A DNA stretch of 64,000 nucleotides, taken from positions 1,488,001-1,552,000 of the forward strand of contig NZ_CP131601.1 in NCBI RefSeq assembly GCF_030685535.1, read 5' to 3'. The DNA is from Photobacterium leiognathi. GTDB lineage: Bacteria > Pseudomonadota > Gammaproteobacteria > Enterobacterales > Vibrionaceae. The first letter of the stretch is position 1, and every line of letters starts with the position of its first letter. The position numbers and the translations under genes were made by a program. Below the pieces are notes generated by a model that worked only from the letters and a program-made list of their open reading frames with translations, was not told where the DNA came from and searched no databases. This document shows, in pieces, positions 1-8,880 of this stretch.

Positions 1-395
1 AGTGGTGATACTTTTACCACTTCTTCTGGGCTATTTAATGGTAAGAATGCATCACGACGGTTTACACCACCGTGACATAGCCAGCTTTTTGCACTAGAGA
101 TAAGACGAATAGGTGTTTTACTACCTAGTGAACGTGCCATTGCACCAACAATTGCGTTTGGCTTTGCATTCCAAGGAAGTGCAGTATCACCTTCAGCAAG
201 TTCTGACTCATGTGCTTGGTACATGAATGAAGGAAGTTGGCTTTTCTCTTCCACGCTACCTGGGTTGGTTAGCTGTGGAATTGGCATTACCGTCACATCA
301 GCGTTCTCATCTTGTAGATCAACATAAGATAGCACGCAGTGTGTTGTACCTAAGTCGATACCAACGCTGTAACGGTGTTGTTGTGTGTCTTGCAT
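1..395 (-). CDS. Hsp70-family protein, N-terminal part (cut by window edge)
   Basis: Only the first ~131 residues are present; the gene runs off the left edge. Residues 9-20 read SVGIDLGTTHCV, the phosphate-1 loop of the Hsp70/actin ATPase fold, so this is an ATP-dependent chaperone-like protein of the divergent Hsp70 group (YegD-like rather than DnaK: the stretch after the loop differs from DnaK). Its ATG overlaps the TAA of the upstream DUF2760 gene by one base (TAATG), pointing to translational coupling and a joint function. Substrate-binding domain is out of view, so whether it has one cannot be judged. Confidence 0.85.
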   Translation of the reverse strand, partial: MQDTQQHRYSVGIDLGTTHCVLSYVDLQDENADVTVMPIPQLTNPGSVEEKSQLPSFMYQAHESELAEGDTALPWNAKPNAIVGAMARSLGSKTPIRLISSAKSWLCHGGVNRRDAFLPLNSPEEVVKVSP

Positions 396-1084
396 TATAA
401 TTCTACCTCAGCGGCTGCGATGATATGTGCATCGTGGCCTTCTGCCAATTTAGGCAATTTAACTTCTGTTACTTTCCAACCACGGTGGATCAAAGTACCG
501 TTAAATGGTGCTTCACCAACCACATTACCTGTTAGGCGTACTTCAGATGCGTTGAAGTCTTGTGGTAGGGTGATACGTGTTTCTTCTTCTTCAGTGCGTA
601 CTGGCGCAAAGCTGAAGTATTCGTTTAATACCTTTTGACCGCCTTCGTGAATAACACGAGCTGCTGCACCGATATCGGCATCAGCATAGCCTTTAAGATC
701 TTCTTGCATGAAGTCGATAAAACGTGCTTCTTGTTGTAACAGAGAAAGCAACTGAAGGGCAGCTTCAGGTGTAGATGTTTTCAGCTTAGGTTCAACTTCA
801 ACCTCAACAATCTTCTCTACAACCTTTTCAACTTCGACAATTTTCTCAATTGGTTTCTCGACAATCTTCTCAACGATCTTTTCGACAGGTTTTTCAACTT
901 CGACGATTTTCTCTACTTCGATTTCTTTTTCGATAATCTTTTCAACTTCGACTGGTTTACCTTTTTTCGTTAGGTACATAACCAATAGAATTAGAACTAG
1001 AGCGCCTAACCATGCGTGACCCATGTCGATAGTAGTTGGCACAGCCGACAAATCAACGTGCATCTTAGAAAAATCAAAAGCCAT
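395..1084 (-). CDS. DUF2760 family membrane-anchored protein
   Basis: 229 residues. A hydrophobic segment at about residues 24-38 is followed by Lys-rich sequence, so it is probably a single-pass inner-membrane protein. Residues ~45-98 are a low-complexity, highly charged run built from EKIVE/VEKPVE-type repeats, probably an extended helix or coiled linker. The C-terminal ~125 residues match my memory of the DUF2760 domain, which in gamma-proteobacteria is typically encoded beside an Hsp70-family gene, as here (TAATG overlap). Function is unknown; inference is a membrane tether or cofactor for the chaperone. Confidence 0.8.
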   Translation of the reverse strand: MAFDFSKMHVDLSAVPTTIDMGHAWLGALVLILLVMYLTKKGKPVEVEKIIEKEIEVEKIVEVEKPVEKIVEKIVEKPIEKIVEVEKVVEKIVEVEVEPKLKTSTPEAALQLLSLLQQEARFIDFMQEDLKGYADADIGAAARVIHEGGQKVLNEYFSFAPVRTEEEETRITLPQDFNASEVRLTGNVVGEAPFNGTLIHRGWKVTEVKLPKLAEGHDAHIIAAAEVEL

Positions 1085-1511
1085 ATTTGTTTACTCTTAG
1101 CGGTTAAAGGGCGATTCGTTTAAATAATAAGTGTGAATCAGCTTTAAATAATTAGTCGAATATTATCATAGACGTATTCAAAAGGTGCCAGTAACGGCGT
1201 GTTTTTTTGCTTAAATACGAGAACAAATGGTCTCTTAGCCTAATTTGCAAGCAAAATATTAAGTTAAATAGCAGTGTAGGCTATCCATTTGACACATCCA
1301 TGATCATCTTGCTGAGTGAAATGGGGACTGTTGCTAGCGTTTTCAAGCTAACTCTCTGTATTAAAAAGGTATGGTTGAAAATCCGTTGACGATGTCATTA
1401 ATCTTAAAATTAGTGCTTGATAAGGGGAGTTCTGTGGTGGTTCAATACGATAAAATTAGTATTAAGACATAACTCAATATTCGGTTGTTATGTTAGGAAA
1501 TAGGTCAAGAT
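1085..1511. other. Intergenic region, no gene supported
   Basis: 427 bases between two divergent genes (DUF2760 on minus, yajD on plus). It should hold both promoters. The only open frame (1207-1389, plus) has no plausible ribosome-binding site and no recognisable product. I see no RNA gene or repeat. Confidence 0.5.
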
Positions 1512-1868
1512 ATGTCATCTGATTACTACGGCACTAGTGCCGCTTATGCGCGTAAAGAAGCGGGTTACCGTGAAAAAGCATTGAAAATTTACCCATGGGT
1601 ATGTGGTCGTTGTTCTCGTGAGTTTGTTTACTCAAATCTACGTGAACTGACTGTTCATCACGTTGATCATGACCATACCAATAACCCTGAAGATGGCAGT
1701 AACTGGGAACTACTTTGCTTGTTCTGTCACGATCATGAGCATGAGAAATACACTGAAGCTGAAAATGGTCAAAGCAGCTTGATCCGCGCTGGCGAAGATG
1801 ACCATCAAGCTGCAACCTTTAATCCATTTGCTGATCTAAAAGCGATGATGGAAAAAGGGAAGAAATAA
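1512..1868 (+). CDS. yajD: YajD family HNH nuclease
   Basis: 118 residues, the usual YajD length. Zinc knuckle cysteines C31xxC34 and C69xxC72 bracket the HNH core H49-H50-V-D-H-D-H55, followed by N64-W-E and H73/H75/H77. This is the beta-beta-alpha metal HNH fold, so a small DNA endonuclease is expected; the biological role of YajD is not established. Start chosen because AGG lies about 8-10 bases before the ATG and the N-terminus matches family length. It is monocistronic, ended by a good terminator. Confidence 0.9.
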   Translation: MSSDYYGTSAAYARKEAGYREKALKIYPWVCGRCSREFVYSNLRELTVHHVDHDHTNNPEDGSNWELLCLFCHDHEHEKYTEAENGQSSLIRAGEDDHQAATFNPFADLKAMMEKGKK

Positions 1869-1892
1869 CGCTCACTGTGTTATCAGTTAAAA

Positions 1893-1922
1893 GAAAAGGG
1901 ACGATAAGCGTCCCTTTTTTGT
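1893..1922 (+). terminator. Rho-independent terminator after yajD
   Basis: Stem AAAGGGACG / CGTCCCTTT with a short loop, followed by a T run, 25 bases past the yajD stop. Confidence 0.85.
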
Positions 1923-1957
1923 TGTGTGGCGTTTTTTATATTTTAGATAACGAGTTT

Positions 1958-3043
1958 TTAAGTACCTAGAATTTGTAACGGCAAGCTCAGTAGCGTGTCG
2001 CCAGTACCAGCGAAGTACCAAATAATTCCCATTAAGGATGCCACTAAGCCGACGTACCAGACGAAAGAGAAGATCTGACCATAACGATCAAGGGGTAATA
2101 AGTGGCTATGATGACGTTGTTTCCATTCAAAGATGATCTCAATACAGCCCATGATCAGTAAGAAACCAAATAAGGTTAAGCCAAGCGAGTAGCTTAATAC
2201 TACACCACCAATAGCAGCGCAAGCACACAGTACAATACCTAGCTTGCTGTTCATAGAAAAGCTAATGCTTTTAAGTACATGACCACCATCAAGGGGCAGA
2301 ATTGGCAGTAAGTTGAACAGGTTTAATAGGGCGTTGAATACTGCAAGTCCGGCAAAGAACATCTCGCCCGTGATCCAATATGCCACCATACAAATCAGCG
2401 ACATGATCAAACCAAACAGTGGTCCCATGATAGAAATCACCACATCTTGCCAACGCGTATTTATTTTCTCATCACTTAACGCTAAACCGCCTAGAAATGG
2501 AATTAAGTAAATGCCTTTGGTTTTCATACCAAAGTATTTCATTGCACGTACGTGACCATATTCATGGAACATTAAACAAGCGATCAAGGCTAACGCAAAT
2601 TGAAACGAGAATAGCCATGAATAAGCGGCAAGACTGGCGGATGCTAATACCACTTTAATTAATTTGGCACTTTTTAAGGCTTTCATGCCAAGGGAAACTA
2701 AACCAATTAAGCTAAAGCGTTTTTCTGGCTCAATAGGGGTGTGGGGTGTTTGGCGTTCAATGTCTTTTTCGTTGCGCTCACCTTGGGCAATCACTTGATT
2801 GTTTACCAGAGCTTGATAACTAATTAAGAACGGCTGCCATGAAAGATTACAGGTTAATTTACACTCGATAATGCTTTCACCATTTTGTAGCTCAAATTGG
2901 TGGTGAAAGTCGTTGTTGTCTGATGCTGAGGCATCTTTTTGTGAGACTAGCGTGTTGTCCCAGAACAACTGTTGCCAGCCAGCAAGTGAACCTTCTAAAC
3001 GAAGCGGTTTACCTAAAAAGTCATCTAGTTGAAGCAGTTCCAA
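1958..3043 (-). CDS. Site-2 protease family (M50) membrane metalloprotease
   Basis: 361 residues. The zinc motif H160-E-Y-G-H164 sits in a membrane segment, and the third ligand is in the NLLPILPLDGG box (D252), the two hallmarks of intramembrane M50 proteases. About 110 soluble residues precede the first membrane helix (possibly a substrate-sensing domain), and there are roughly six to seven hydrophobic segments from residue ~128 to the end. No PDZ domain is seen, so it is not RseP. Substrate is unknown. It stands alone, convergent with yajD. Confidence 0.85.
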   Translation of the reverse strand: MELLQLDDFLGKPLRLEGSLAGWQQLFWDNTLVSQKDASASDNNDFHHQFELQNGESIIECKLTCNLSWQPFLISYQALVNNQVIAQGERNEKDIERQTPHTPIEPEKRFSLIGLVSLGMKALKSAKLIKVVLASASLAAYSWLFSFQFALALIACLMFHEYGHVRAMKYFGMKTKGIYLIPFLGGLALSDEKINTRWQDVVISIMGPLFGLIMSLICMVAYWITGEMFFAGLAVFNALLNLFNLLPILPLDGGHVLKSISFSMNSKLGIVLCACAAIGGVVLSYSLGLTLFGFLLIMGCIEIIFEWKQRHHSHLLPLDRYGQIFSFVWYVGLVASLMGIIWYFAGTGDTLLSLPLQILGT

Positions 3044-3122
3044 TGCGTTACCTGTCTATTTAAGGTGAATGAAAAAATTATACGGGAAAAAGCACAATGT
3101 TATAGTGTTAATGTGTAACCAG

Positions 3123-3416
3123 TTATGGATAATTCAGTACTTCTTTTATTTTATCTATATTTTTGTTAACCCATTGTTTATCAATGGCTCCCCATCGCTC
3201 AATATGATAGTGACCTGAATGATTTCGCTCACCTCTAGTTTGTTTGAACTTACAAATAATATCGAGCTCGTTGAGACTTTTAATCGTGTCCTGTGCTGTA
3301 CGTCGGGGCATACCAGAATGTTTGATAATAGCTGGTACGTTATCGATGCCATTGTCGATTAAATATGCCATGTAAAGACGTCGATAAAAGCTGGATTTGG
3401 TTTTGCTGATGTCCAT
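3123..3416 (-). CDS. Small winged helix-turn-helix protein
   Basis: 97 residues, nearly all one small DNA-binding domain. The segment VPAIIKHSGMPRRTAQDTIK (about residues 28-47) has helix-turn-helix spacing, followed by a basic wing (TRGERNHSGHYHI) and a Trp-containing tail. Proteins of this type are common in Vibrionaceae as conserved predicted regulators of unknown target. No partner gene is in the same operon; it is 80 bases upstream of the start-codon side of the M50 gene but separated by its own stop. Confidence 0.65.
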   Translation of the reverse strand: MDISKTKSSFYRRLYMAYLIDNGIDNVPAIIKHSGMPRRTAQDTIKSLNELDIICKFKQTRGERNHSGHYHIERWGAIDKQWVNKNIDKIKEVLNYP

Positions 3417-3750
3417 ATCGCTCCCTATTTATTACGATTTTATTAGAAATAATCAGAGTATTTTTAAAATATACTATTTTCGTTTAAGAATGTAATTAAT
3501 TGTAATTTAACTGAATAATAATTATAGAATTTATTAATTAAAAATGGGTCATAAAAATCACGTTTTTAATATTGAATTAAAACTTAATCTACAAGATCTA
3601 AGACTAATATCTAAAAAAACTAAGAAAGGGAGAAAATTAACATTATTTAGTTAGGGAATAACGGGTAAAACACTTATCATGTCTACTGTTAATTATTATG
3701 CATTCTATTGTCATCACCAAGAGATAATAGCAGGCACTTAGGCGCTATAC
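3417..3750. other. AT-rich intergenic region upstream of lpxL
   Basis: 334 bases, strongly AT-rich, between divergent genes. It must contain the promoters for the winged-helix gene and the first lpxL copy. I see no clear operator, RNA or repeat. Confidence 0.4.
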
Positions 3751-4683
3751 ATGACTCAACGAAATAAACCGACGTTCACATTATCTCTTCTGCATCCTCG
3801 TTATTGGGGAACACTATTATTGATTGGCTTAATGTATCTATTAAGCTGTCTTCCATATTCTTGGCAAGTCGTGTTAGGTAAAAATATTGGTCGTTTAGCG
3901 ATCAAATTAATGAAAAAACGCCGCCGTACGATCGAGCGCAATCTAGAGCTTTGTTTTCCTGCAATGTCAGAGGAAGACAAACAAGTTTTGATCAAAGAAA
4001 ATATCGACAATACAGGTATGGCTCTGTTTGAAACGGGTATGGCATGGTTTTGGTCCGATGCACGTGTAAATCGTCACGTTACCATTGTGGGTCTTGAGCA
4101 CATGGAAACGCTAGCCAAAGAAGGCAAAGGGGCGTTAATGGTTGCCGTTCACTCTATGAATCTAGAGTTAGGCGCACGTGCGTTTGGTATCAAAATGTCA
4201 GGCATGGGCGTTTATCGCCCTAACAATAACCCTTGTTTTGATTACTTTCAGTACTTAGGACGTTCTCGCTCTAACCGTACTTTGATTGATCGTAAAGACG
4301 TAAAAGCTATGCTGCATGCACTGCGTACAGGTGAGCGTGTATGGTATGCACCAGATCATGATTATGGTCGTCGCCGTTCAACCTTTGCACCTTTATTTGC
4401 AGTAGAGCAAGCTTGTACTACAACAGGCACCAGTTTGCTGGTGGACAATACTGATTGTGCTATTGTTCCTTTTACTATGGTGCGAGATGACAAAGGGCAT
4501 TACACCTTAACATTGCGTAAGCCTGTGGAAGGATTCCCTAAAAATGATCCTGATGCGGCAGCGGTGTTCATCAATAAAATTGTTGAAGAATCTATTATGG
4601 CAGCACCAAGCCAATACATGTGGCTACATCGCCGCTTTAAAACGCGCCCTGAAGGACAAGCGTGTTTGTATCAAAACAGTTAA
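3751..4683 (+). CDS. lpxL: Lipid A biosynthesis acyltransferase, LpxL family (copy 1)
   Basis: 310 residues, close to E. coli LpxL/LpxP (306). It adds a secondary acyl chain to Kdo2-lipid IVA at the inner membrane using acyl-ACP. One N-terminal membrane helix (about 20-36) is followed by the catalytic pair H134-x4-E139 in VAVHSMNLELGAR, then GVYRPNNNP, and WYAPDHDYG, all matching LpxL. The end QYMWLHRRFKTRPEG is also diagnostic. A near copy lies 265 bases downstream, each with its own terminator, so they are separate transcripts. Whether it uses laurate, myristate or palmitoleate cannot be read from sequence. Confidence 0.92.
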   Translation: MTQRNKPTFTLSLLHPRYWGTLLLIGLMYLLSCLPYSWQVVLGKNIGRLAIKLMKKRRRTIERNLELCFPAMSEEDKQVLIKENIDNTGMALFETGMAWFWSDARVNRHVTIVGLEHMETLAKEGKGALMVAVHSMNLELGARAFGIKMSGMGVYRPNNNPCFDYFQYLGRSRSNRTLIDRKDVKAMLHALRTGERVWYAPDHDYGRRRSTFAPLFAVEQACTTTGTSLLVDNTDCAIVPFTMVRDDKGHYTLTLRKPVEGFPKNDPDAAAVFINKIVEESIMAAPSQYMWLHRRFKTRPEGQACLYQNS

Positions 4684-4724
4684 AACAAAAGCTGTAAATC
4701 ATACAATTTATTTATGTTTAACTT

Positions 4725-4750
4725 AGCCCGTCGTTGCACGGGCTTTTTCT
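4725..4750 (+). terminator. Terminator after first lpxL copy
   Basis: Stem AGCCCGT / ACGGGCT with loop CGTTGC and a following T run. Confidence 0.88.
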
Positions 4751-4948
4751 TGCTTTTTTCGAGACTTTTGACCTGATAAGTAAAGCTTAATAAAAGCTGT
4801 ATAGCATAGATCGTTGTCACGGTTAGACTTGCAACATATACGATACTCAACATAAAATACTGTTACTAACTGCTTAGAAATCCTATCAATATTATTAGAA
4901 TTAACGACACCCTAAGTAGTCTTAAAATGTAACGGGATTATTTTTGCT

Positions 4949-5881
4949 ATGAAAAAATTCACAGCGCCAACATTTAAAAAAGAATTTTTACACCCTAAAT
5001 ACTGGCCTGTTTTATTGCTAATGGGCGTAATGTATTTAATTAGCTGGCTGCCATATTTTATTCAGTTTCGCTTAGGCCAAGGTGTTGGTCGTTTAGCGAT
5101 GCATTTTATGAAAAGTCGTCGTCAAACCGTAGAGCGAAATCTTGAGTTGTGTTTTCCTAATATGGAAGAGCCAGAGCGCCAAGCAATAATTAAACAGAAT
5201 ATAGACAATACAGGGCTAGCCTTGTTTGAAACTGGCATGGCATGGTTTTGGCCTAACCTTCGTGTTGAACGTCATGTTACCGTTGAAGGTATTGAGCATG
5301 TCACTAAGTTGCAAGAGCAGGGGAAAGGTATTCTGTTAATTGCAGTCCACTCGATGAACCTTGAATTAGGTGCACGTGCATTTGGTATGCAAACACCTGG
5401 AGTGGGTGTATATCGTCCGAATAACAACCCATGTTTTGATTATTTCCAGTTTAAAGGCCGTATTCGTTCAAACAAGCACATGCGTGATCGTAAAGATCTT
5501 AAGGGTATGTTCCGTGATTTAAAGCAAGGTGAAATGCTTTGGTATGCACCGGATCATGATTATGGTCGCGGTCGAAATTCAACATTTGCGCCATTATTTG
5601 CTGTAGAGAAAGCCTGTACAACAACAGGTACTAGCCTTCTAGTAGATAGCACAGGTGCAGTGCCATTGCCTTTTGCGATGATCCGTAATAGTGATAGTGG
5701 GCAATATACCTTGAAAATTTTCCCACCATTGGAAGAGTTTCCACATAAAGATTCAGATGCCGCAGCGGCTTATGTTAATAAAGCGGTTGAGCGTTCGATC
5801 TTAGCTGCACCATCGCAATATATGTGGTTGCATCGTCGCTTTAAAACACGTCCGGAAGGGGAACCTTCTTTATATAAGTAG
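4949..5881 (+). CDS. lpxL: Lipid A biosynthesis acyltransferase, LpxL family (copy 2)
   Basis: 310 residues, collinear without gaps with copy 1 over nearly the whole length and clearly paralogous. Catalytic H134 and E139 are in the same positions; RPNNNPCFDYFQ and WYAPDHDYG are conserved, so both copies look active. They differ mostly in the N-terminal 40 residues and residues 150-270, where chain-length or temperature specificity could differ. The order (own promoter region, own terminator) suggests separate regulation, as with E. coli lpxL and cold-induced lpxP. That comparison is inference. Confidence 0.92.
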   Translation: MKKFTAPTFKKEFLHPKYWPVLLLMGVMYLISWLPYFIQFRLGQGVGRLAMHFMKSRRQTVERNLELCFPNMEEPERQAIIKQNIDNTGLALFETGMAWFWPNLRVERHVTVEGIEHVTKLQEQGKGILLIAVHSMNLELGARAFGMQTPGVGVYRPNNNPCFDYFQFKGRIRSNKHMRDRKDLKGMFRDLKQGEMLWYAPDHDYGRGRNSTFAPLFAVEKACTTTGTSLLVDSTGAVPLPFAMIRNSDSGQYTLKIFPPLEEFPHKDSDAAAAYVNKAVERSILAAPSQYMWLHRRFKTRPEGEPSLYK

Positions 5882-5898
5882 TGTTTTAAATTGAAAAT

Positions 5899-5933
5899 TA
5901 AAGCCGAAGATATTGATTATCTTCGGCTTTTTT
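5899..5933. terminator. Bidirectional terminator between lpxL copy 2 and DUF481 gene
   Basis: Stem AAAGCCGAAGATA / TATCTTCGGCTTT with a 5-base loop, T run on the plus side; it can serve both convergent genes. Confidence 0.85.
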
Positions 5934-5957
5934 ATTGATTCTTTGTTTAAGTTTTAA

Positions 5958-6707
5958 TTAGAAATCGTAAGTAATGCTCACAGTACTGTAGATTTCATCA
6001 TTACTCTTATCACTCGCCACTTCAGTATTGTAGATATATTGCGTATCAATCATTAGCGCCACATTATCGATTAAACGGTTCTTAATATACGCTTTAATGT
6101 CATACGTCGTATTTGAACTACCGTAATCCACGTTACCATCGAACCCAGCAGAGAATGTTGGGGTGAATACTTTTTTACCGCGCACGAATGCATTAGCAAT
6201 AAGATTTTTTTCTCTTTGATTTGGGTAATCAGGATCGGTACTTTGACGCTTGCTCCAGCGGTAACCGGGACCACCACCGACCACTAATTTAGTGGTTTTC
6301 GTGTCGTAAAATTTGTAACCTAAACCCGTTGAAACAATGTATTCACTACGATAGGTACCAAACTGATCATGGTTATAGGTATTGCTTAAATACGTAAAAG
6401 AATGCGGCCCCATGGCAAATTCATTATTAAGATTAATTTGGTATTTATTTACACCATCTTCTTCTTCGGTACTGTCGGTATAGTACGAACTTAGGGCTAA
6501 CTTATTTGACCAATTATTTTTCTTATAGCGCAACTCTGTCGCGGAGTTGAGTGACATAGAGGTTTTAGTTGTTTTGGAATAGATAAAGCCTAGCTTTGCT
6601 GAACCATCAAACGGTGATTTATCTTCTTCTGTTGTTGTCGTATCTGTTGCAGCTAAAGCGGTATGACACAAAATGCCAGTAAGCGGGATTAAGAGGTATT
6701 GTTTCAT
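5958..6707 (-). CDS. DUF481 family outer-membrane beta-barrel protein
   Basis: 249 residues. A signal peptide at residues 1-20 (hydrophobic core, then TALAA) is followed by alternating polar/hydrophobic strands rich in Tyr, Asn and Ser, ending in a terminal aromatic (YDF), the outer-membrane-barrel signature. The pattern GLGYKFYDTKTTKLVVGGGPGYRW fits DUF481, the family of E. coli YdiY. YdiY is acid-inducible in E. coli; no evidence here for or against that. Monocistronic. Confidence 0.8.
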   Translation of the reverse strand: MKQYLLIPLTGILCHTALAATDTTTTEEDKSPFDGSAKLGFIYSKTTKTSMSLNSATELRYKKNNWSNKLALSSYYTDSTEEEDGVNKYQINLNNEFAMGPHSFTYLSNTYNHDQFGTYRSEYIVSTGLGYKFYDTKTTKLVVGGGPGYRWSKRQSTDPDYPNQREKNLIANAFVRGKKVFTPTFSAGFDGNVDYGSSNTTYDIKAYIKNRLIDNVALMIDTQYIYNTEVASDKSNDEIYSTVSITYDF

Positions 6708-6810
6708 TGTCTCGCAGCCAAAATAAGAATTCGCGGAGCAATGTAGGTTAGCTTGGTTATTATAGTGTCAGGATTTTGTGATAGCTATGTGCGAAATATA
6801 GCGAGAATCA

Positions 6811-7449
6811 CTAATACGATTGGCTAGTATTTTTCAAATGATTGATTAAGCGCTGATTTGCGTTATAGAGTTGCTTAAACTTCTCACTATTGCCATTTTC
6901 ACGATCAGGGTGCCATTTTAAGGCTAAGCGACGCCATTGTTTACGTACTTCTGGTAATGAGGCCGTGTTTGGCAACTCAAATAAGGCAAAATCATCATCA
7001 ATAGATAGGCTGTGAATACTCTCTGTTTCATTATTTATATGTTGTTGATATCGCTTCCAAAAAGAACGCAATAACGATTCAATCGCGTCTTCATCTGCAT
7101 GGTAATTATGCCAATCTAAATAATATTCGCGTAGAGGATCGGCTTTTTCCAAATGATGGCTTTGATAAACAATATTAAGCAGTTGAATATCCATAGCTTC
7201 AACTTGTAGCCATTGTTTTGGAAATAGCAAAATTTGCAATTGATAGAGGGCATTCATTAACAGGAAATTACGTTTAAAAAGATCTTTGTTGCTATCTTCA
7301 TCGAGGGTATCGAGCATCTTTTTATCACGTAATGTTTGGCTTAATGTGTGGATCATCCAGCCTTTAGGTTGGTGCTGCAGCAAAGATAAAATCGGCCAAA
7401 TCAATGGATTCTCATGCTCAAGCTGGATATCTGCAGGCTGATGATTCAT
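6811..7449 (-). CDS. J-domain protein (DNAJ-related)
   Basis: 212 residues. The C-terminal ~60 residues form a J domain: helix II WRRLALKW, then the catalytic H180-P-D182 tripeptide, then a helix III/IV region ending at KNTSQSY. J domains stimulate Hsp70 ATPase. The N-terminal 150 residues are helical and lack G/F, zinc or CTD regions, which matches the DNAJ-related family with an N-terminal domain of unknown role. The Hsp70 partner could be DnaK or the Hsp70-like protein at the left end of the window; this is not shown by the sequence. Confidence 0.82.
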   Translation of the reverse strand: MNHQPADIQLEHENPLIWPILSLLQHQPKGWMIHTLSQTLRDKKMLDTLDEDSNKDLFKRNFLLMNALYQLQILLFPKQWLQVEAMDIQLLNIVYQSHHLEKADPLREYYLDWHNYHADEDAIESLLRSFWKRYQQHINNETESIHSLSIDDDFALFELPNTASLPEVRKQWRRLALKWHPDRENGNSEKFKQLYNANQRLINHLKNTSQSY

Positions 7450-7544
7450 TGGCTTTCCATTATCTTAGTAACTTATTTATGAATGACTTAAGATTAATGT
7501 AGCAAATTTTTTACAAGAAGCAGAGTGTATAAGTGGGAAAAAAC

Positions 7545-7575
7545 AAAAAAGGCTAGCACATGGCTAGCCTTTTAA
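7545..7575. terminator. Terminator after sdaC (usable on both strands)
   Basis: AAAGGCTAGC / GCTAGCCTTT stem with a 5-base loop; on the minus strand it is followed by TTTTTTGTTTTTT, directly downstream of sdaC. Confidence 0.85.
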
Positions 7576-7590
7576 CTCATTGTTTATTAA

Positions 7591-8880
7591 TTACATAAAC
7601 AGTGAGTAGAAGATTGCAGAGATAGAAATCAGACCAATCACTGTTACGAAAACGTTGCTGATTGCGCCAGAGTATTTCTTCATTGCTGGAACTTTTTTGA
7701 TTGCGTACATTGGCATGATAAATAGCAACATCGCAATAATCGGACCACCAAGGCTTTCAATCATACCTAGGATACTTGGGTTTAGTGTTGCTACCGCCCA
7801 AGTTGTTACTAGCATGAAGATTGCAGTAAAGCGGTTAAGTGCCTTGTTTGAAATCTCTTTGTTCTTATCACGTGCAACTTTGATCACTAGACCATTTAGA
7901 CCTTCACTTGCACCTAAGTAGTGACCAAGGAAAGACTTAGTAATAGCGATAATAGCAACAATTGGTGCTACGTAAGCAATAACAGGTGTATCGAAGTGGT
8001 TCGCTAGGTAAGTTAGGATCGATACGTTGTTCGCTTTTGCTTCTGCTAGGTTTTCAGGTGATAGACTGAATACACAGCTGAATACGAAGAACATTACTGT
8101 TAATACCATCATGATGTGAGCACGAGCAAGGATGCGTGAACTTTGACGCTCTGCGTTTTCGCCATGCTCTTTTTGTGTTGCTACAGCAAATGATGAGATA
8201 ACAGGGGAATGGTTAAATGAGAAAACCATTACGAGTAAAATTAGCCATACCGCCAGCATTACAGCGTTCATGCCGCCATCTGCTGGGATCACATTGTGGA
8301 AAATAGCGTCATTCCAGTAAGGGATTAGGTACAGTGCAAGCATCAGTAGTACTGCTACGAATGGGAATACTAAGATACTCATTGCTTTGACAATTAGCTG
8401 CTCACCTAAACGAACAATAGCCATTAAACCAAGGATCAGAACCAATGCAAGAATAGCGCGTGCTGGTGGCTCAATACCTAGTTGATTTAGCATGAAGCTT
8501 TCAACTGTGTTTGTTAAAGCAACACTGTAAACCAACAGAATAGGGTAGATAGCAAAGAAATAAAGTAATGTGATCACTTTACCCATGCCTTTACCAAAGT
8601 GCTCTTCAACAACTTCAGTAATATCTGCACCCGGGTTAGAGCTTGATAGTACAAAACGTGTCATTGCGCGGTGAGCAAAGAACGTCATTGGGAATGCTAG
8701 CACTGCCATTACTAGTAATGGAATTAAGCCGCCAACACCCGCATTAATTGGTAGGAATAATGTACCTGCACCTACGGCTGTACCGTATAGGCCAAGCATC
8801 CATAATGTGTCACTTTTTTTCCACCCTAACTTTGTGCTTTGTGCTGAAGTCGTCGCTGTTGATTTTTGTGCGGTGCCCAT
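7591..8880 (-). CDS. sdaC: Serine/threonine:proton symporter, SdaC type (HAAAP family)
   Basis: About 429 residues with 11 hydrophobic segments. The N-terminal run LWMLGLYGTAVGAGTLFLPI is the conserved first helix of the hydroxy/aromatic amino-acid permease family, and SFNHSPVISSFAVATQ in the middle is typical of the SdaC branch. It should import serine (possibly threonine) at the inner membrane. Start set at the ATG at 8880 because AAGGAG precedes it by nine bases; the ATG nine bases upstream would abut the ribosome-binding site. It is preceded by an unusually long leader. Confidence 0.85.
   Translation of the reverse strand: MGTAQKSTATTSAQSTKLGWKKSDTLWMLGLYGTAVGAGTLFLPINAGVGGLIPLLVMAVLAFPMTFFAHRAMTRFVLSSSNPGADITEVVEEHFGKGMGKVITLLYFFAIYPILLVYSVALTNTVESFMLNQLGIEPPARAILALVLILGLMAIVRLGEQLIVKAMSILVFPFVAVLLMLALYLIPYWNDAIFHNVIPADGGMNAVMLAVWLILLVMVFSFNHSPVISSFAVATQKEHGENAERQSSRILARAHIMMVLTVMFFVFSCVFSLSPENLAEAKANNVSILTYLANHFDTPVIAYVAPIVAIIAITKSFLGHYLGASEGLNGLVIKVARDKNKEISNKALNRFTAIFMLVTTWAVATLNPSILGMIESLGGPIIAMLLFIMPMYAIKKVPAMKKYSGAISNVFVTVIGLISISAIFYSLFM

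Noticed and set aside
800..960. Tandem DNA repeat or frame error in the DUF2760 gene
   Set aside because: The VEK/KIVE repeats stay in frame and vary at codon level, so it is a genuine low-complexity linker.
1207..1389. 60-residue open frame in the spacer before yajD
   Set aside because: No ribosome-binding site and no recognisable sequence; composition like non-coding DNA.
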